Positions 8,408 through 17,481 of a stretch of DNA of 64,000 nucleotides are shown here, piece by piece. The first letter of the stretch is position 1. Each line of letters starts with the position of its first letter. This DNA is from Hallerella sp963629575 (GTDB lineage Bacteria; Fibrobacterota; Fibrobacteria; Fibrobacterales; Fibrobacteraceae), in NCBI GenBank assembly GCA_963629575.1, contig CAVGIM010000004.1, positions 19,268 to 83,267 on the forward strand, read 5' to 3'. A program made the position numbers and the translations under genes. The notes below the pieces were generated by a model. It had not been told where the DNA came from. It was given only the letters and a program-made list of their open reading frames with translations, and searched no databases.

Positions 8408-9015
8408 TACCGCATGGAGAAAAAGGCGACGACCCCGAAAGCGACAAGCAAGGCGACAATCGCCCAAAGCCAGGACTTCTTGGAACGCTCTTCCTCCTTG
8501 AACGGATCGGAAAGGCCTCCCTTGAGAGGCGCCGAATCCTTGCGGATGGCGTTGAAGCTCTTGGTGAAGCGTCCCGTCACGCGTCGATGCGCGACACTGG
8601 CGGTTCCTGTCGGCGGCGGATTTTCGCTCTTGGCCTCTGTCGGATTTTCCTTTTTCGAATCTTCCTTCATCGAAAAGGCCATCATGTCCGCTTCCTTGCG
8701 AAAAACGAGCAGAGACTTGTCGAGTCCCGCTTTCCGAATGCAGTCCACGACGATATCGTTGTCCGAAAGAAGCGCAAACGCGCCATTTTTTTCCGACAGT
8801 TCCTGCCTAACCTGGTTAAAGGCGCTACAAGCGTCGCTATACAGAAAGTCCAGCCCGGTCAAATCGACCGCGACAAAGGCCGACCCCTTGTCCAGAAAAG
8901 GCCGAACATCCTTCTTGAACTGTTCCGCATCAAACGCTCCGATCGGAGTAATCGGAGCGGATAGCAGGTCAAAGAGACCGACCGCTCGGTAATTGTTTAA
9001 TTCACTCATAGACAT
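8407..9015 (-). CDS. Tail-anchored STAS-domain protein
   Basis: A 202-residue protein. Residues 10-115 look like a STAS domain: FVAVDLTGLDFLYSDAC matches the anti-sigma-factor antagonist core with a retained Ser at the usual phosphorylation site. A low-complexity linker rich in Lys, Glu, Pro and Ser follows. The protein ends in one hydrophobic helix (WLWAIVALLVAFGVVAFF) with three residues after it. STAS proteins normally act in partner-switching or as transporter tails, so a C-terminal anchor after a flexible linker is unusual. It lies 9 bases after the PorV/PorQ-like gene and overlaps the M23-like gene. ATGs at 9015 and 9009 are both possible starts. Confidence 0.7.
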   Translation of the reverse strand: MSMSELNNYRAVGLFDLLSAPITPIGAFDAEQFKKDVRPFLDKGSAFVAVDLTGLDFLYSDACSAFNQVRQELSEKNGAFALLSDNDIVVDCIRKAGLDKSLLVFRKEADMMAFSMKEDSKKENPTEAKSENPPPTGTASVAHRRVTGRFTKSFNAIRKDSAPLKGGLSDPFKEEERSKKSWLWAIVALLVAFGVVAFFSMR

Positions 9016-9024
9016 AATATAATT

Positions 9025-10182
9025 CTATTCTTCCCAATAAGTTCCCCCGGCGCTCTCTTCCTCGACTTCCGGCTCGGAAATCTCGGGTTCCATCTCGGAA
9101 ATGGATCCTTGCGCCGATTCGCCCCGTGACTTCGCCGGAGCCGCTTCAGACGCCTTCTTTCTTTCGGGATAGAGAAAAAGTCCCGGGCTGACTTCAAGGC
9201 TTACGCGATGCACCGCCGAAAGGGTCGGGTGCGATTCGAACGCGTAATCGACACGCAGCCAGTTCGAAAGGGCAAAACCCGTCCCCACGGTCCAGCTGTC
9301 CAGTTCCGAAAGGCTCGCAAGCCCGGCGCGAACAGAAAGACCGAAATCAAAGGAAAACTCGACGCCCGCACGCCCGCCGCCAAGCCAATCGACGGGATGT
9401 TCCCAGAATCTGCCTCCGCGCACGTCGCCGTTCCAGTCTTCGTCGCGATTTTCCCGATGAAGAAGTCCCGCACTCTGCCAATAGAGAGAAGCCTTCCCGT
9501 AAAAATAATCGACCGGACGGGAAAGACCGAGGCCGAGATACCATTCCGGCGAACTGTATTCCACCGTTCCCTCTTCCCACGCGACAGCGGACGACGTCCA
9601 TCCCTTGAGAAACGACGAAACCGAAAGCCAGTCGAAAACGTGGAACCGGGCACCGGCATCGCCCCGAAATCCCCATCCGCTCTGGTCCAGTTCGCGGTAA
9701 AGTCCGTGAAATCCAACGCCCACGTCCAGTCGGCCATCCAGAAAGCGCCGTCCCCAGGCAAGCGTCACGACATAGTCCGCAATCGAAAGAGTCCGGTAGC
9801 TTTCGCCGTCGGGAATCGGATCGCCTTCGGCTATTTTCGGAATGTCGCTTGAACCGAAACGGGAAAAGACGATGCCGACCCCTCCCAGTTCGCCCAGGGG
9901 AAACTGGACCGCTCCATAATCGTACTGGGTGCCTTCGTAATAGACGACATGGCTAAAGGCCGCCCAGGAATGTCTTGCGAGAGCGAGCTGTTCCGGATTC
10001 GACGTCAAGGAAAGCAAGTCGCGGTCGATGGACATCGAAGCGCCGCCCAGAGCGGCGGACCTTGCTCCCGCGTTGATATCGAGCGTAGCGTTCGCCCCGA
10101 CGACACGTTCGACGGCAAGCGCCTGCGAAGCGGCAAGCGCACAAAAAAGAACGACAATCCTTCCCAGAATCAAGCGAACCAT
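9025..10182 (-). CDS. PorV/PorQ-like outer-membrane protein
   Basis: A 385-residue protein from the ATG at 10182 (MVRLILGRIVVLFCALAASQ), which gives a normal signal peptide ending at LAVE. The mature N-terminus GARSAALGGASMSI, followed shortly by SNPEQLAL, is the signature of the PorV/PorQ (FadL-like) barrels linked to type IX secretion. A barrel-like alternation fills the middle. The C-terminus is an acidic tail rich in Glu, Ser and Pro, ending GGTYWEE, which is atypical for a barrel and may be extracellular or periplasmic. A secretion role is inferred from the fold family and from the sorting-domain xylanase in this window. Confidence 0.65.
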   Translation of the reverse strand: MVRLILGRIVVLFCALAASQALAVERVVGANATLDINAGARSAALGGASMSIDRDLLSLTSNPEQLALARHSWAAFSHVVYYEGTQYDYGAVQFPLGELGGVGIVFSRFGSSDIPKIAEGDPIPDGESYRTLSIADYVVTLAWGRRFLDGRLDVGVGFHGLYRELDQSGWGFRGDAGARFHVFDWLSVSSFLKGWTSSAVAWEEGTVEYSSPEWYLGLGLSRPVDYFYGKASLYWQSAGLLHRENRDEDWNGDVRGGRFWEHPVDWLGGGRAGVEFSFDFGLSVRAGLASLSELDSWTVGTGFALSNWLRVDYAFESHPTLSAVHRVSLEVSPGLFLYPERKKASEAAPAKSRGESAQGSISEMEPEISEPEVEEESAGGTYWEE

Positions 10183-10244
10183 CTTGGCACAAGATAAAAT
10201 TTTTCGCGCGTCCAAGTCCCGCAAAAACTTGTAGATTTAGGTGG

Positions 10245-11141
10245 ATGGCGCTCCTTTCGGAACATATCGAAAATTTCCTTTCCTACATCGCGAAAGAGCG
10301 ACGGTTTTCCGAATGTACGGTGAAAACCTACCGGGAATCCCTCGCCAAGTACCTGCAGAGCTTTTCGAGGGAACCGAAACTGGAAGACTTTGACAAGGAA
10401 AGCATCCGCGCGTTCATCTGGAAAATGCGAAAGGACGAGCGGCTGCAGATTTCGAGCATCGATCTGCACATCGCCAGCCTAAAGAGTTTCGGCCACTATC
10501 TCGTGCGAAGCCATCTCGTTCCGCAGAACCCCGCGGATACGGTTCCCATGCTCAAGCGACCCAAGAGACTCGTGTCCTTTCTATCGCAAAAGGAGCTTTC
10601 CGAAAGCAGGTTTCCGGAAATTTCCCGGCCGACGCTTCCGATGGTCCGCGCCCGGGTTCTCCTCGAACTCATCTATGGTTCGGGGCTTCGCATTTCGGAA
10701 TGCCAGAGCCTCACCTGGCTGCGCCTGGATTTTTCGAACCGTTCCGTCCGCGTTTTCGGCAAGGGGAAAAAGGAGCGGATCGTACCTCTCACGCACGATG
10801 CCGTCAAGTGGTTCGAGGAATACAGGTCGAAACTGAAAGAAGAGGGAAGGATGCCGACAGCGAATTCCCCGGTATTTCTGAACGAAAGTGGAAACGCCCA
10901 CGATGTACGGACCTTGCGACGCGATATCCACGGCCTATTGCGAAGCCTTGGCTGGGAAGGAAAGGCAAGCCCGCACATCTTGCGGCACAGCTTCGCCACG
11001 CATCTTCTCGAAAACGGCGCAGACCTGATGAGCGTAAAGGAGATGCTCGGGCATTCGAGCCTCGCCACGACACAGGTCTATACGCACGTCACCGCGGAGC
11101 GTCTCAAGGAAAGTTTCAAGAAGGCGCATCCGCGCGCCTAG
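10245..11141 (+). CDS. XerC/XerD-type tyrosine recombinase
   Basis: A 298-residue protein, the usual Xer length. An N-terminal SAM-like domain (IENFLSYIAKERRFSE) precedes a complete catalytic set: R149 in GSGLRISE, K173 in FGKGKKER, H244 and R247 in HILRHSFATH, H270 in MLGHSSLATT, and Y279 in VYTHV. It ends in HPRA like chromosomal XerC and XerD. These recombinases resolve chromosome dimers at dif. No flanking integrated element or direct repeats were seen, so a phage or island integrase is less likely. XerC and XerD could not be separated. It is divergent from the PorV/PorQ-like gene and has AGGTGG just before the ATG. Confidence 0.88.
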   Translation: MALLSEHIENFLSYIAKERRFSECTVKTYRESLAKYLQSFSREPKLEDFDKESIRAFIWKMRKDERLQISSIDLHIASLKSFGHYLVRSHLVPQNPADTVPMLKRPKRLVSFLSQKELSESRFPEISRPTLPMVRARVLLELIYGSGLRISECQSLTWLRLDFSNRSVRVFGKGKKERIVPLTHDAVKWFEEYRSKLKEEGRMPTANSPVFLNESGNAHDVRTLRRDIHGLLRSLGWEGKASPHILRHSFATHLLENGADLMSVKEMLGHSSLATTQVYTHVTAERLKESFKKAHPRA

Positions 11142-11148
11142 CCGACTT

Positions 11149-12291
11149 CTAGAAGACGACGAGATTGTTCTTGTGAATGACCTCTTCCGGCACGTTCTTT
11201 CCGAGCTTGGAGCGAACCTGGGAGCTCTTTTCGTGCAGCACGAGCTTCAAGTTGGCACTGTCCATCTGGGAAATTCCCCGAGCGACCTTTTCTCCGGATT
11301 CCGAAAGGACTTCGATCAGGTCTCCCGCGGAAAAATGCCCGCGAATCGCGACGACACCGACGGGAAGCAGGCTCGAATGTTTCTTTCTGAGCGCAAGGAC
11401 GCAACCCGCATCGACAATGACGCTTCCGCTCGGGGAACTGATAAAGGAAAGCCAGCGCTTGCGGCTTCCCAGCTTCTTGCGGTTTCCGATAAAGAGCGTA
11501 CCGAGCGCATCGCCAAAGACTATCTCGTCGGGAAGAACCTTGTAACCGTTCGCGAGAAACGCGTTGCATCCGCTCTTCACCACCGCCCGAATCGATTCCA
11601 CCTTGGAACGCATTCCGCCCGTGCTCACCGCGGAACCGGACTCTCCGGGCTTTCCCGTGAGCGCCACGATTTCCGGAGTGATTTCGGGAACAAAGCGCAA
11701 AAGGCGCGCCTTCGGATTTTTCTTTGGATTGTCGTTAAAAAGCCCATCCTCGTCCGTAAAGACTAGAAGCAGGTCCGCGTCAAAGAAAAGAGCGACATCG
11801 CTCGAAAGCTTGTCGTTGTCGCCTATCGAGTTCAGCTCCTTGACCGCAAGCGAATCGTTTTCGTTTATCAGGGGAACGATTCCCTTGTCTATCATCGTAT
11901 GCAGCGTGTTCTGCAGATTCTTGTAGCGCGTACGGTCGCGGAAATCGTCCGCAGAAAGCAGAATCTGCCCCACGGGAAGATTCTCGGCGAGGAATTTTTC
12001 CCGATAGGAATGCATCAGGCCGATTTGACCCACCGCGGCGCAAGCCTGCTTTTCCGAGAGGACTTTAGGTTTTTCGCGGTATCCGAGAATCGCCATTCCC
12101 GTCCCCACGGCTCCGCTCGTCACAATGATGACTTCCTTGCCGCCTTCCACAAGCCTCGCGACGGAATGCGCAAGGCTTTCGATGTAATCTTCCCGAACTC
12201 CGCCCCCTGCGGAATCCACCAGAATTCGCGAACCTATCTTGATGACAATGCGTTTCGCTTCGCCCAGGACATTTCTGCGTAAATCGCTCAT
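11149..12291 (-). CDS. proB: Glutamate 5-kinase with C-terminal PUA domain
   Basis: A 380-residue protein of standard ProB size. The N-terminal amino-acid kinase domain shows VIKIGSRIL, IIVTSGAVGTG, PLINENDSLAV and SDVALFFDADLLL. The C-terminal 90 residues (PSGSVIVDAGCVLALR, HFSAGDLIEV) are the PUA domain found in long ProB proteins. It phosphorylates glutamate in the first step of proline synthesis. The start overlaps the rapA stop as ATGA, so proB is coupled to rapA. proA is not nearby. Confidence 0.95.
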   Translation of the reverse strand: MSDLRRNVLGEAKRIVIKIGSRILVDSAGGGVREDYIESLAHSVARLVEGGKEVIIVTSGAVGTGMAILGYREKPKVLSEKQACAAVGQIGLMHSYREKFLAENLPVGQILLSADDFRDRTRYKNLQNTLHTMIDKGIVPLINENDSLAVKELNSIGDNDKLSSDVALFFDADLLLVFTDEDGLFNDNPKKNPKARLLRFVPEITPEIVALTGKPGESGSAVSTGGMRSKVESIRAVVKSGCNAFLANGYKVLPDEIVFGDALGTLFIGNRKKLGSRKRWLSFISSPSGSVIVDAGCVLALRKKHSSLLPVGVVAIRGHFSAGDLIEVLSESGEKVARGISQMDSANLKLVLHEKSSQVRSKLGKNVPEEVIHKNNLVVF

Positions 12292-15260
12292 TTCACACTA
12301 CCTACCGATTCGTTTTGGCGGCACACGAGAAGTCGAATGGAATCCAGACGGATCTGCGGATTCAAGGCCGCCTTCCTGTAGATTCCGACATTCTTCCGAA
12401 GAGAGTCCAAAAGCGGACTGTTCTGCGCCGTGCCACGGAGAGTGAACAGATGGTTCATCCGCTGGTATTCCCGCTCTGCGCGCTCCTCGACCTTCGCCGC
12501 GGATTCCCCGGCAAAGCGTTCCATCCTTTGCTGGGCAATTCTCTTGGCAAGCGCATGCCCCGTACTCGCAAAGTAGCGGAGCTTTTCCGTCACCACGGGA
12601 ACCTTTTGAGGAACATTCGCATTTCGCATCTTCCCCGCATCCATCTTGGCAATTCTATCGGAGCAGTCGTTTCCGTTCGAATCGATCAGCACGCGGACAA
12701 CTTCGGGTCCCGCGATATCGGAAAGTCCCCATGCCGCAGGCACGGAAGGCTCGATGACAAAGTTATACTGCATGATCAGGTCTTTCGAACCGGCATCGTC
12801 CCAAATGACGCAAGCGGTAACGCCCTTTCCCGAAGCGGTCGCGAGGTCGAGAACGCCCTGCGCGAGCGGATGTTCAAAGCTCAGGAAGGAAATTTCGTCA
12901 TGGGACATCGCGACAGAACGATCGAAAGTTCCCGTAAGTTCCCCCGCCCCGTCCGCGGCCTTTTCCTCTTCGCCGCCCGAAGCGGAAAGCGTCATCGCGA
13001 GAGTCGAGCGTGAAGGAAGTCCCGGAATCGAGCCGGCCTCTACCTGAGAACCCGCGCGGAAGACAAGGCTTGTCGGCACATAGCCGTTTTCCACTTCCAC
13101 GCCCGAGGCGAGAAGCGTATCGATCATCAGGTCCTTCAGGCGAGTGTCCGCATCGACTTTCCGGATCTCGTCCGTGATTTTCCTCGACACAAGCGGGTCG
13201 CGCGAATTGAATTCCAACAACTTGTCGCGCCCCTTCTCGATGTTCTTCCGAAGCGATTCGCTGTCCTTTTGCACCAGGGGAATCGTCTTTTCCATGAACT
13301 CGGAAAGTCCGTTATCCGGATCCAGCATCGCCGCGAGAAGCGTTTCCGTATATTTTATGAAGAGTTCGCCGCCGCTCATGAGAGGCGCGCCGAAAGCGCC
13401 AAGACCTTCGTGATACCAATGGAAAATCACTTCCTGGGAGCTTCCCTTGACATAAGGAACGTGTATCCGAATCGTCTCCGTCTGGCCGATTCTGTCCAGG
13501 CGACCGATGCGCTGTTCCACGAGAGCCGCGTCGAGAGGCAGGTCGAAAAGGACCAGGTCATGGCTGAACTGGAAATTCCGTCCCTCCGATCCGATTTCCG
13601 AAGCTATCATCAGCATCGGGCCACGGTCGTCGGCAAAGCTTGCCGCGGCGCGATCCCGCGCAAGGATCGACATGTTCTCGGTGAACGAGACGTGGCTGTT
13701 CGCTCCGAGCTTTTCGAGAAGAACCGAAGAGAGCGCATTCACCACGTCGGGATGTTCGCAAATCAGGAGAATCTTTTCGCCGGCATGTTCCTTCAGGAAA
13801 TCGAGAAGCCAGGGAATTCTCTCGTCGTCCGCCCAGGTCGTCTTGTACTTTGTACTCAAAAGTCCATTGACCATGATGTCGAACGAATGGTCCGGATCGG
13901 CTTCGTTCGCCTTCTGCACCAGCGATCGGTACGCCGGATTCGGCTGGAGCTCGACGGCAAAGAGTTCGCGCTTCGGAAAACCGCCCACGCTGCGGCGCGT
14001 GTTCCGGAAAACGACAGATCCCGTTCCCAGGGCATCGACTATCCGGCGAACCCATTCCCCGGCAGTCATCTCCCGCGTATTTTCCCGGGAAAGCCATTCC
14101 CGAATCGGGGAATTCTTCGGCAGCACTTCGGAGAGGGCATCCCACGAAATCGTCTCGTCGGAATCCATCGGAAGCCTAGACAGGTCCCGCGCGATTTTCC
14201 GGTAGGACTCTTCGTCCTTCAAGTATTCCCGGTAATCGGTAAAGCGCACCGGGTCTATCATTCGAAGCCGATTGAAATGGGATTCGGGCTGCAGCTGGAG
14301 CGGAGTTCCCGTCAAGAGAAGAATGCCCCTGGTCTGCATCGTAATGGAATTCACCAGCTGATATTCCTTGCTCGTAAAATCGTCTTCGCAAACCAGGTGA
14401 TGCGCTTCATCGACAATCGTCAAGTCCCACGTAGCCCGCAAGAAATCCTGAAGGATCGCCGGCTGGCTCATCACGAACTCTATCGAGCAGATAACGTCGT
14501 TTGCCAGAGAGAACGGATTTTCCTCTTCGCCGTTTCCGCCACCGCTTTCGAGAAAGCTTCGCACAAAGCCTTCATCGACCAGCGTAAAGACATGGTTGAA
14601 GCGTCGCATCATCTCGGTCATCCACTGGTGCTTGAGAGATTCCGGAACGAGAATCAGCGTTCGCGCGATACGCCCCGTACTGTGAAGAGAGTGCCAGATC
14701 ATCCCCGCCTCGATCGTCTTTCCGAGACCCACCTCGTCCGAAAGCATCAGGCGCGGAAGCTCGCTCGAACTGCACGCACGCTTGCAAAGATAATACTGGT
14801 GCGGAATCAGGTTCACGCGAGGACCTATCATGCCGCGGACCATGGAACGCTGCCACTCGCAAGAAAGTTCGTTCGCCCTTTCTCTCCGTACAAATTCCCT
14901 GTTGTCCGCGCACTCGCCGCGAATCAGACGGGAAAAGATATCGGAAGCCCTCGGCGACGCCTTGGGAAGAAGATCGGATTCCCTCATTTCGCGCCCACCG
15001 CGACCCAGATAGATAGCGAGGGAATTTTCCATTCGGATATTCTCGACCGTAAAGGAGACCCCCTTTTCGCTTTTCGCGTTTTCGCCGACAGCGAGAAGAT
15101 AGCGCTTGACCGGAGCCGAAACCGTCCGGTAGATTCGGGTCTGTTTCACCGCCGGAAACTCGATCGTCACATTCTTGAATTCGACATTTTGAACTCTGCC
15201 GACACCGAGTTCAGGTTCCTGTTCGCTGAGATAGCGCTGGCCGATTTGAAATGTACTCAT
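12288..15260 (-). CDS. rapA: RapA-like SNF2 helicase that recycles RNA polymerase
   Basis: About 990 residues; the start at 15260 (MSTFQIGQRYLSEQEPELG) parallels the E. coli RapA N-terminus, although an ATG nine bases upstream is possible. After the Tudor-like N-terminal region come LIPHQYYLC, the Walker A-type motif DEVGLGKTIEAGM, LVPESLKHQW and the DEAH box VDEAHHLV, then LLTGTPLQL. The C-terminal helicase motifs include SEIGSEGRNFQFSHDLVLFD and QRIGRLDRIGQ. The RapA-specific C-terminal region is present. RapA displaces stalled RNA polymerase for reuse. It is divergent from the RDD gene across about 40 bases and coupled to proB. Confidence 0.92.
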   Translation of the reverse strand: MSTFQIGQRYLSEQEPELGVGRVQNVEFKNVTIEFPAVKQTRIYRTVSAPVKRYLLAVGENAKSEKGVSFTVENIRMENSLAIYLGRGGREMRESDLLPKASPRASDIFSRLIRGECADNREFVRRERANELSCEWQRSMVRGMIGPRVNLIPHQYYLCKRACSSSELPRLMLSDEVGLGKTIEAGMIWHSLHSTGRIARTLILVPESLKHQWMTEMMRRFNHVFTLVDEGFVRSFLESGGGNGEEENPFSLANDVICSIEFVMSQPAILQDFLRATWDLTIVDEAHHLVCEDDFTSKEYQLVNSITMQTRGILLLTGTPLQLQPESHFNRLRMIDPVRFTDYREYLKDEESYRKIARDLSRLPMDSDETISWDALSEVLPKNSPIREWLSRENTREMTAGEWVRRIVDALGTGSVVFRNTRRSVGGFPKRELFAVELQPNPAYRSLVQKANEADPDHSFDIMVNGLLSTKYKTTWADDERIPWLLDFLKEHAGEKILLICEHPDVVNALSSVLLEKLGANSHVSFTENMSILARDRAAASFADDRGPMLMIASEIGSEGRNFQFSHDLVLFDLPLDAALVEQRIGRLDRIGQTETIRIHVPYVKGSSQEVIFHWYHEGLGAFGAPLMSGGELFIKYTETLLAAMLDPDNGLSEFMEKTIPLVQKDSESLRKNIEKGRDKLLEFNSRDPLVSRKITDEIRKVDADTRLKDLMIDTLLASGVEVENGYVPTSLVFRAGSQVEAGSIPGLPSRSTLAMTLSASGGEEEKAADGAGELTGTFDRSVAMSHDEISFLSFEHPLAQGVLDLATASGKGVTACVIWDDAGSKDLIMQYNFVIEPSVPAAWGLSDIAGPEVVRVLIDSNGNDCSDRIAKMDAGKMRNANVPQKVPVVTEKLRYFASTGHALAKRIAQQRMERFAGESAAKVEERAEREYQRMNHLFTLRGTAQNSPLLDSLRKNVGIYRKAALNPQIRLDSIRLLVCRQNESVGSVK

Positions 15261-15300
15261 AGCGCACAAGTTAGCTTTTTTGTAAATTTAAGTGTGACTT

Positions 15301-16101
15301 ATGAACTGGTTTTACATCGACGAAAGCATACAGGAAGGCGACCGCCGGCAAGGTCCTCTCAGCCTCGAAGACTTGCAAGCCTTGAAACGGGACGGGAAAA
15401 TTGACGATTCGACGCTCGTCTGGCACAAAGGCCTGTCCGGCTGGATTTCATACGGAAAAGCCTCGGAAGAAGCTTCCAGGAATTCCAGCGCCGAAACCGA
15501 ACGGCAACTGAAAGAAACCGTCGAAGCGCTTCTCAGGGAACGCATCGAAAGGCAGGGATCAAGATCCTACGCGGGCTTCTTCATCCGCGGAGCGGCACTC
15601 GTCATCGACAATTTCATCATCTCCCTTCTGTGGGAACTCGGCGCGAACATTCTCGACAGGTTCTCGGTCGTCCATCTCGAAAGCATCACGACCGCCTTCG
15701 GGACAATCGTCGAAAAATATTCCGCAAACCCGCTGTCGATAAGCCCGAGCGAAGAATTCGCGGCAATCCCCGGCATGACGGAACTTTTCCTCTTGTGGTT
15801 CGCCATCCAGACAATTTACTTTGTATGCTTTAACGGATTCCTCTCCGCGACTCCGGGAAAGCTTCTCCTGCGCCTTCGAATCGAACGGGCGGACGCTTCC
15901 CCGCTCAAGCTTTCGGGGGCCATCGTCCGCTACATTTTCAGCCTGCTCACCCAGGCGACCCTGGTGTTTTACGGCATCGGCTACATCCTCGCCTTCATCG
16001 ACCCGCAAAAGCGCGCCCTGCACGACTTTTTCGCGAAGACGCGCGTCGTCCGCTTGCCAAAGAAAATTCCCGAAATCAAGGATCCTGCCTCAAAGGATTA
16101 A
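15301..16101 (+). CDS. GYF_2-RDD family membrane protein
   Basis: A 266-residue protein. The first 55 residues (MNWFYIDESIQEGDRRQGP, then LVWHKGLSGWISY) match a bacterial GYF_2 domain, a probable peptide- or protein-binding module. After a short charged helix the rest is an RDD domain: GFFIRGAALVIDNFI supplies the R and D signatures, ATPGKLLLRLRI is the conserved PGK loop, and there are about four membrane helices. RDD proteins have been linked to cation transport and membrane stress, but the role here is unknown. murA begins five bases after the stop, so the two probably share a transcript. Confidence 0.8.
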   Translation: MNWFYIDESIQEGDRRQGPLSLEDLQALKRDGKIDDSTLVWHKGLSGWISYGKASEEASRNSSAETERQLKETVEALLRERIERQGSRSYAGFFIRGAALVIDNFIISLLWELGANILDRFSVVHLESITTAFGTIVEKYSANPLSISPSEEFAAIPGMTELFLLWFAIQTIYFVCFNGFLSATPGKLLLRLRIERADASPLKLSGAIVRYIFSLLTQATLVFYGIGYILAFIDPQKRALHDFFAKTRVVRLPKKIPEIKDPASKD

Positions 16102-16106
16102 TCCGC

Positions 16107-17375
16107 ATGGACTACTTTTCCATTTCCCAGCTTGCAAGGCCTCTTTCCGGAGAAGTCGAAATTTCCGGGGCGAAAAACGCCGTTCTCGCGACAATGACCG
16201 CGGCGATGCTCGCCGAAGGGACCACGACCATCACGGGCGTTCCCTATCTGCGCGACACCAAGACCATGTCGAACGTTCTCCGCGTTATCGGATGCCGTAT
16301 CGACGGAGGCGCGCACGAATTCAAAATCGACACCTGCGGAGCGAACCACCTCGAAGCCCCCTACGAACTCGTCAGCACCATGCGCGCGAGCTTCTATGTT
16401 CTCGGGCCTCTCGTCGCGAGATTCGGACGCTGCCGCGTCTCCCTTCCCGGCGGTTGCGCCTGGGGACCGCGCCCGGTTGACCTCCATCTCAAAGGTCTCG
16501 AAGCCCTCGGCGCAAAAATCGAAGTGACCCATGGATATGTCGAAGCGACATCGGACGGACCGCTTCCCGGCGGAAATTTCCGATTCCCGATTTCGTCCGT
16601 CGGGGCGACCGTAAACGTCCTGATGGCGGCAACGCTCGCAAGCGGAACAAGCGTCCTGGAAAACGCATCCATCGAACCGGAAATTGATTCCCTGATAGAC
16701 CTGCTCCGCGACATGGGAGCGCGCATCGAAGGGCGCGGCACACGATCGCTCGTCATCCATGGCGTAGAAAAGCTGCATCCGGGAGAAAGCAAGACCATTC
16801 CCGACCGAATCGAAGCGGGCTCCTTTCTGTGCGGAGCCGTCATCACGCGCGGAAAGGTCAAGGCGACAAACTGCAATCCGAAGCACATCAAGTCCCTGCT
16901 CGACATTTTCGAAGAAATGGGCTGCATTGTACACACGGGAGACGACTGGGCGGAAGTCGATGCCTCGTCGCGGGATCTTAGGCCCGTCCGCGTCGAAACG
17001 GAACCCTATCCGGGATTTCCCACCGACCTGCAGGCCCCGCTGATGGCCGTTCTCGCGACCGTTCCCGGCGAAAGCAAGATCCGGGATACCGTGTACCTCG
17101 ACCGTTTCAAGCATGTCGCGGAACTGAACCGCCTCGGAGCGAACATTTCGCTCGAAGGCAACACGGCGACAGTCAAGGGTGTAGAAAAGCTCCAGGGCGC
17201 ACCGGTCATGGCCTCCGACCTGCGCGCGGCGGCGGCACTGGTCCTTGCGGGACTTGTCGCCGAAGGCGAAACGCGCGTAAGCCGCATCTACCATCTCGAC
17301 CGCGGCTACGAAAACTTCGAAGCGAAAATGGAAAGGCTCGGCGGAAAGATTCTGCGTCAAAACGACCAAACGTAA
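16107..17375 (+). CDS. murA: UDP-N-acetylglucosamine 1-carboxyvinyltransferase
   Basis: A 422-residue protein with the family's normal length. The N-terminal SGAKNAVL holds the K23-N24 substrate pair. The active-site loop LPGGCAWGPRPVD carries C117, the residue that attacks fosfomycin and binds PEP; because it is Cys and not Asp, the protein should be fosfomycin-sensitive in principle. Further motifs are GATVNVLMAA and the late FPTDLQAPLMA. MurA transfers enolpyruvate to UDP-GlcNAc in the first committed step of peptidoglycan synthesis in the cytoplasm. A bidirectional terminator follows at 17428-17455. Confidence 0.97.
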   Translation: MDYFSISQLARPLSGEVEISGAKNAVLATMTAAMLAEGTTTITGVPYLRDTKTMSNVLRVIGCRIDGGAHEFKIDTCGANHLEAPYELVSTMRASFYVLGPLVARFGRCRVSLPGGCAWGPRPVDLHLKGLEALGAKIEVTHGYVEATSDGPLPGGNFRFPISSVGATVNVLMAATLASGTSVLENASIEPEIDSLIDLLRDMGARIEGRGTRSLVIHGVEKLHPGESKTIPDRIEAGSFLCGAVITRGKVKATNCNPKHIKSLLDIFEEMGCIVHTGDDWAEVDASSRDLRPVRVETEPYPGFPTDLQAPLMAVLATVPGESKIRDTVYLDRFKHVAELNRLGANISLEGNTATVKGVEKLQGAPVMASDLRAAAALVLAGLVAEGETRVSRIYHLDRGYENFEAKMERLGGKILRQNDQT

Positions 17376-17427
17376 GTCCGCTCGCCCGTTATCCCCGAAA
17401 GAACATCGATAAACCTTTTAAAAATCA

Positions 17428-17455
17428 AAAAGTCCCGGCTTTCGCCGGGACTTTT
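17428..17455. terminator. Bidirectional rho-independent terminator between murA and the cellulase
   Basis: A perfect 12-bp stem runs AAAAGTCCCGGC (17428-17439), loop TTTC, GCCGGGACTTTT (17444-17455). A/T-rich flanks on both sides let it serve the convergent murA and cellulase genes. Confidence 0.88.
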
Positions 17456-17481
17456 CATATCCAAAGAACCGAGGCTTCGGA

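Noticed and set aside
10245..11141. Tyrosine recombinase as the integrase of a genomic island
   Set aside because: Length, C-terminal HPRA and housekeeping neighbours fit chromosomal XerC/XerD. No attachment repeats, tRNA or cargo genes were found.
13269..15404. A 711-codon open frame opposite rapA
   Set aside because: RapA motifs are complete on the minus strand. The antisense frame is low-complexity and lacks any family feature.
16098..17369. A 423-codon frame opposite murA
   Set aside because: murA is unambiguous with its active-site Cys. The antisense frame has no start context.
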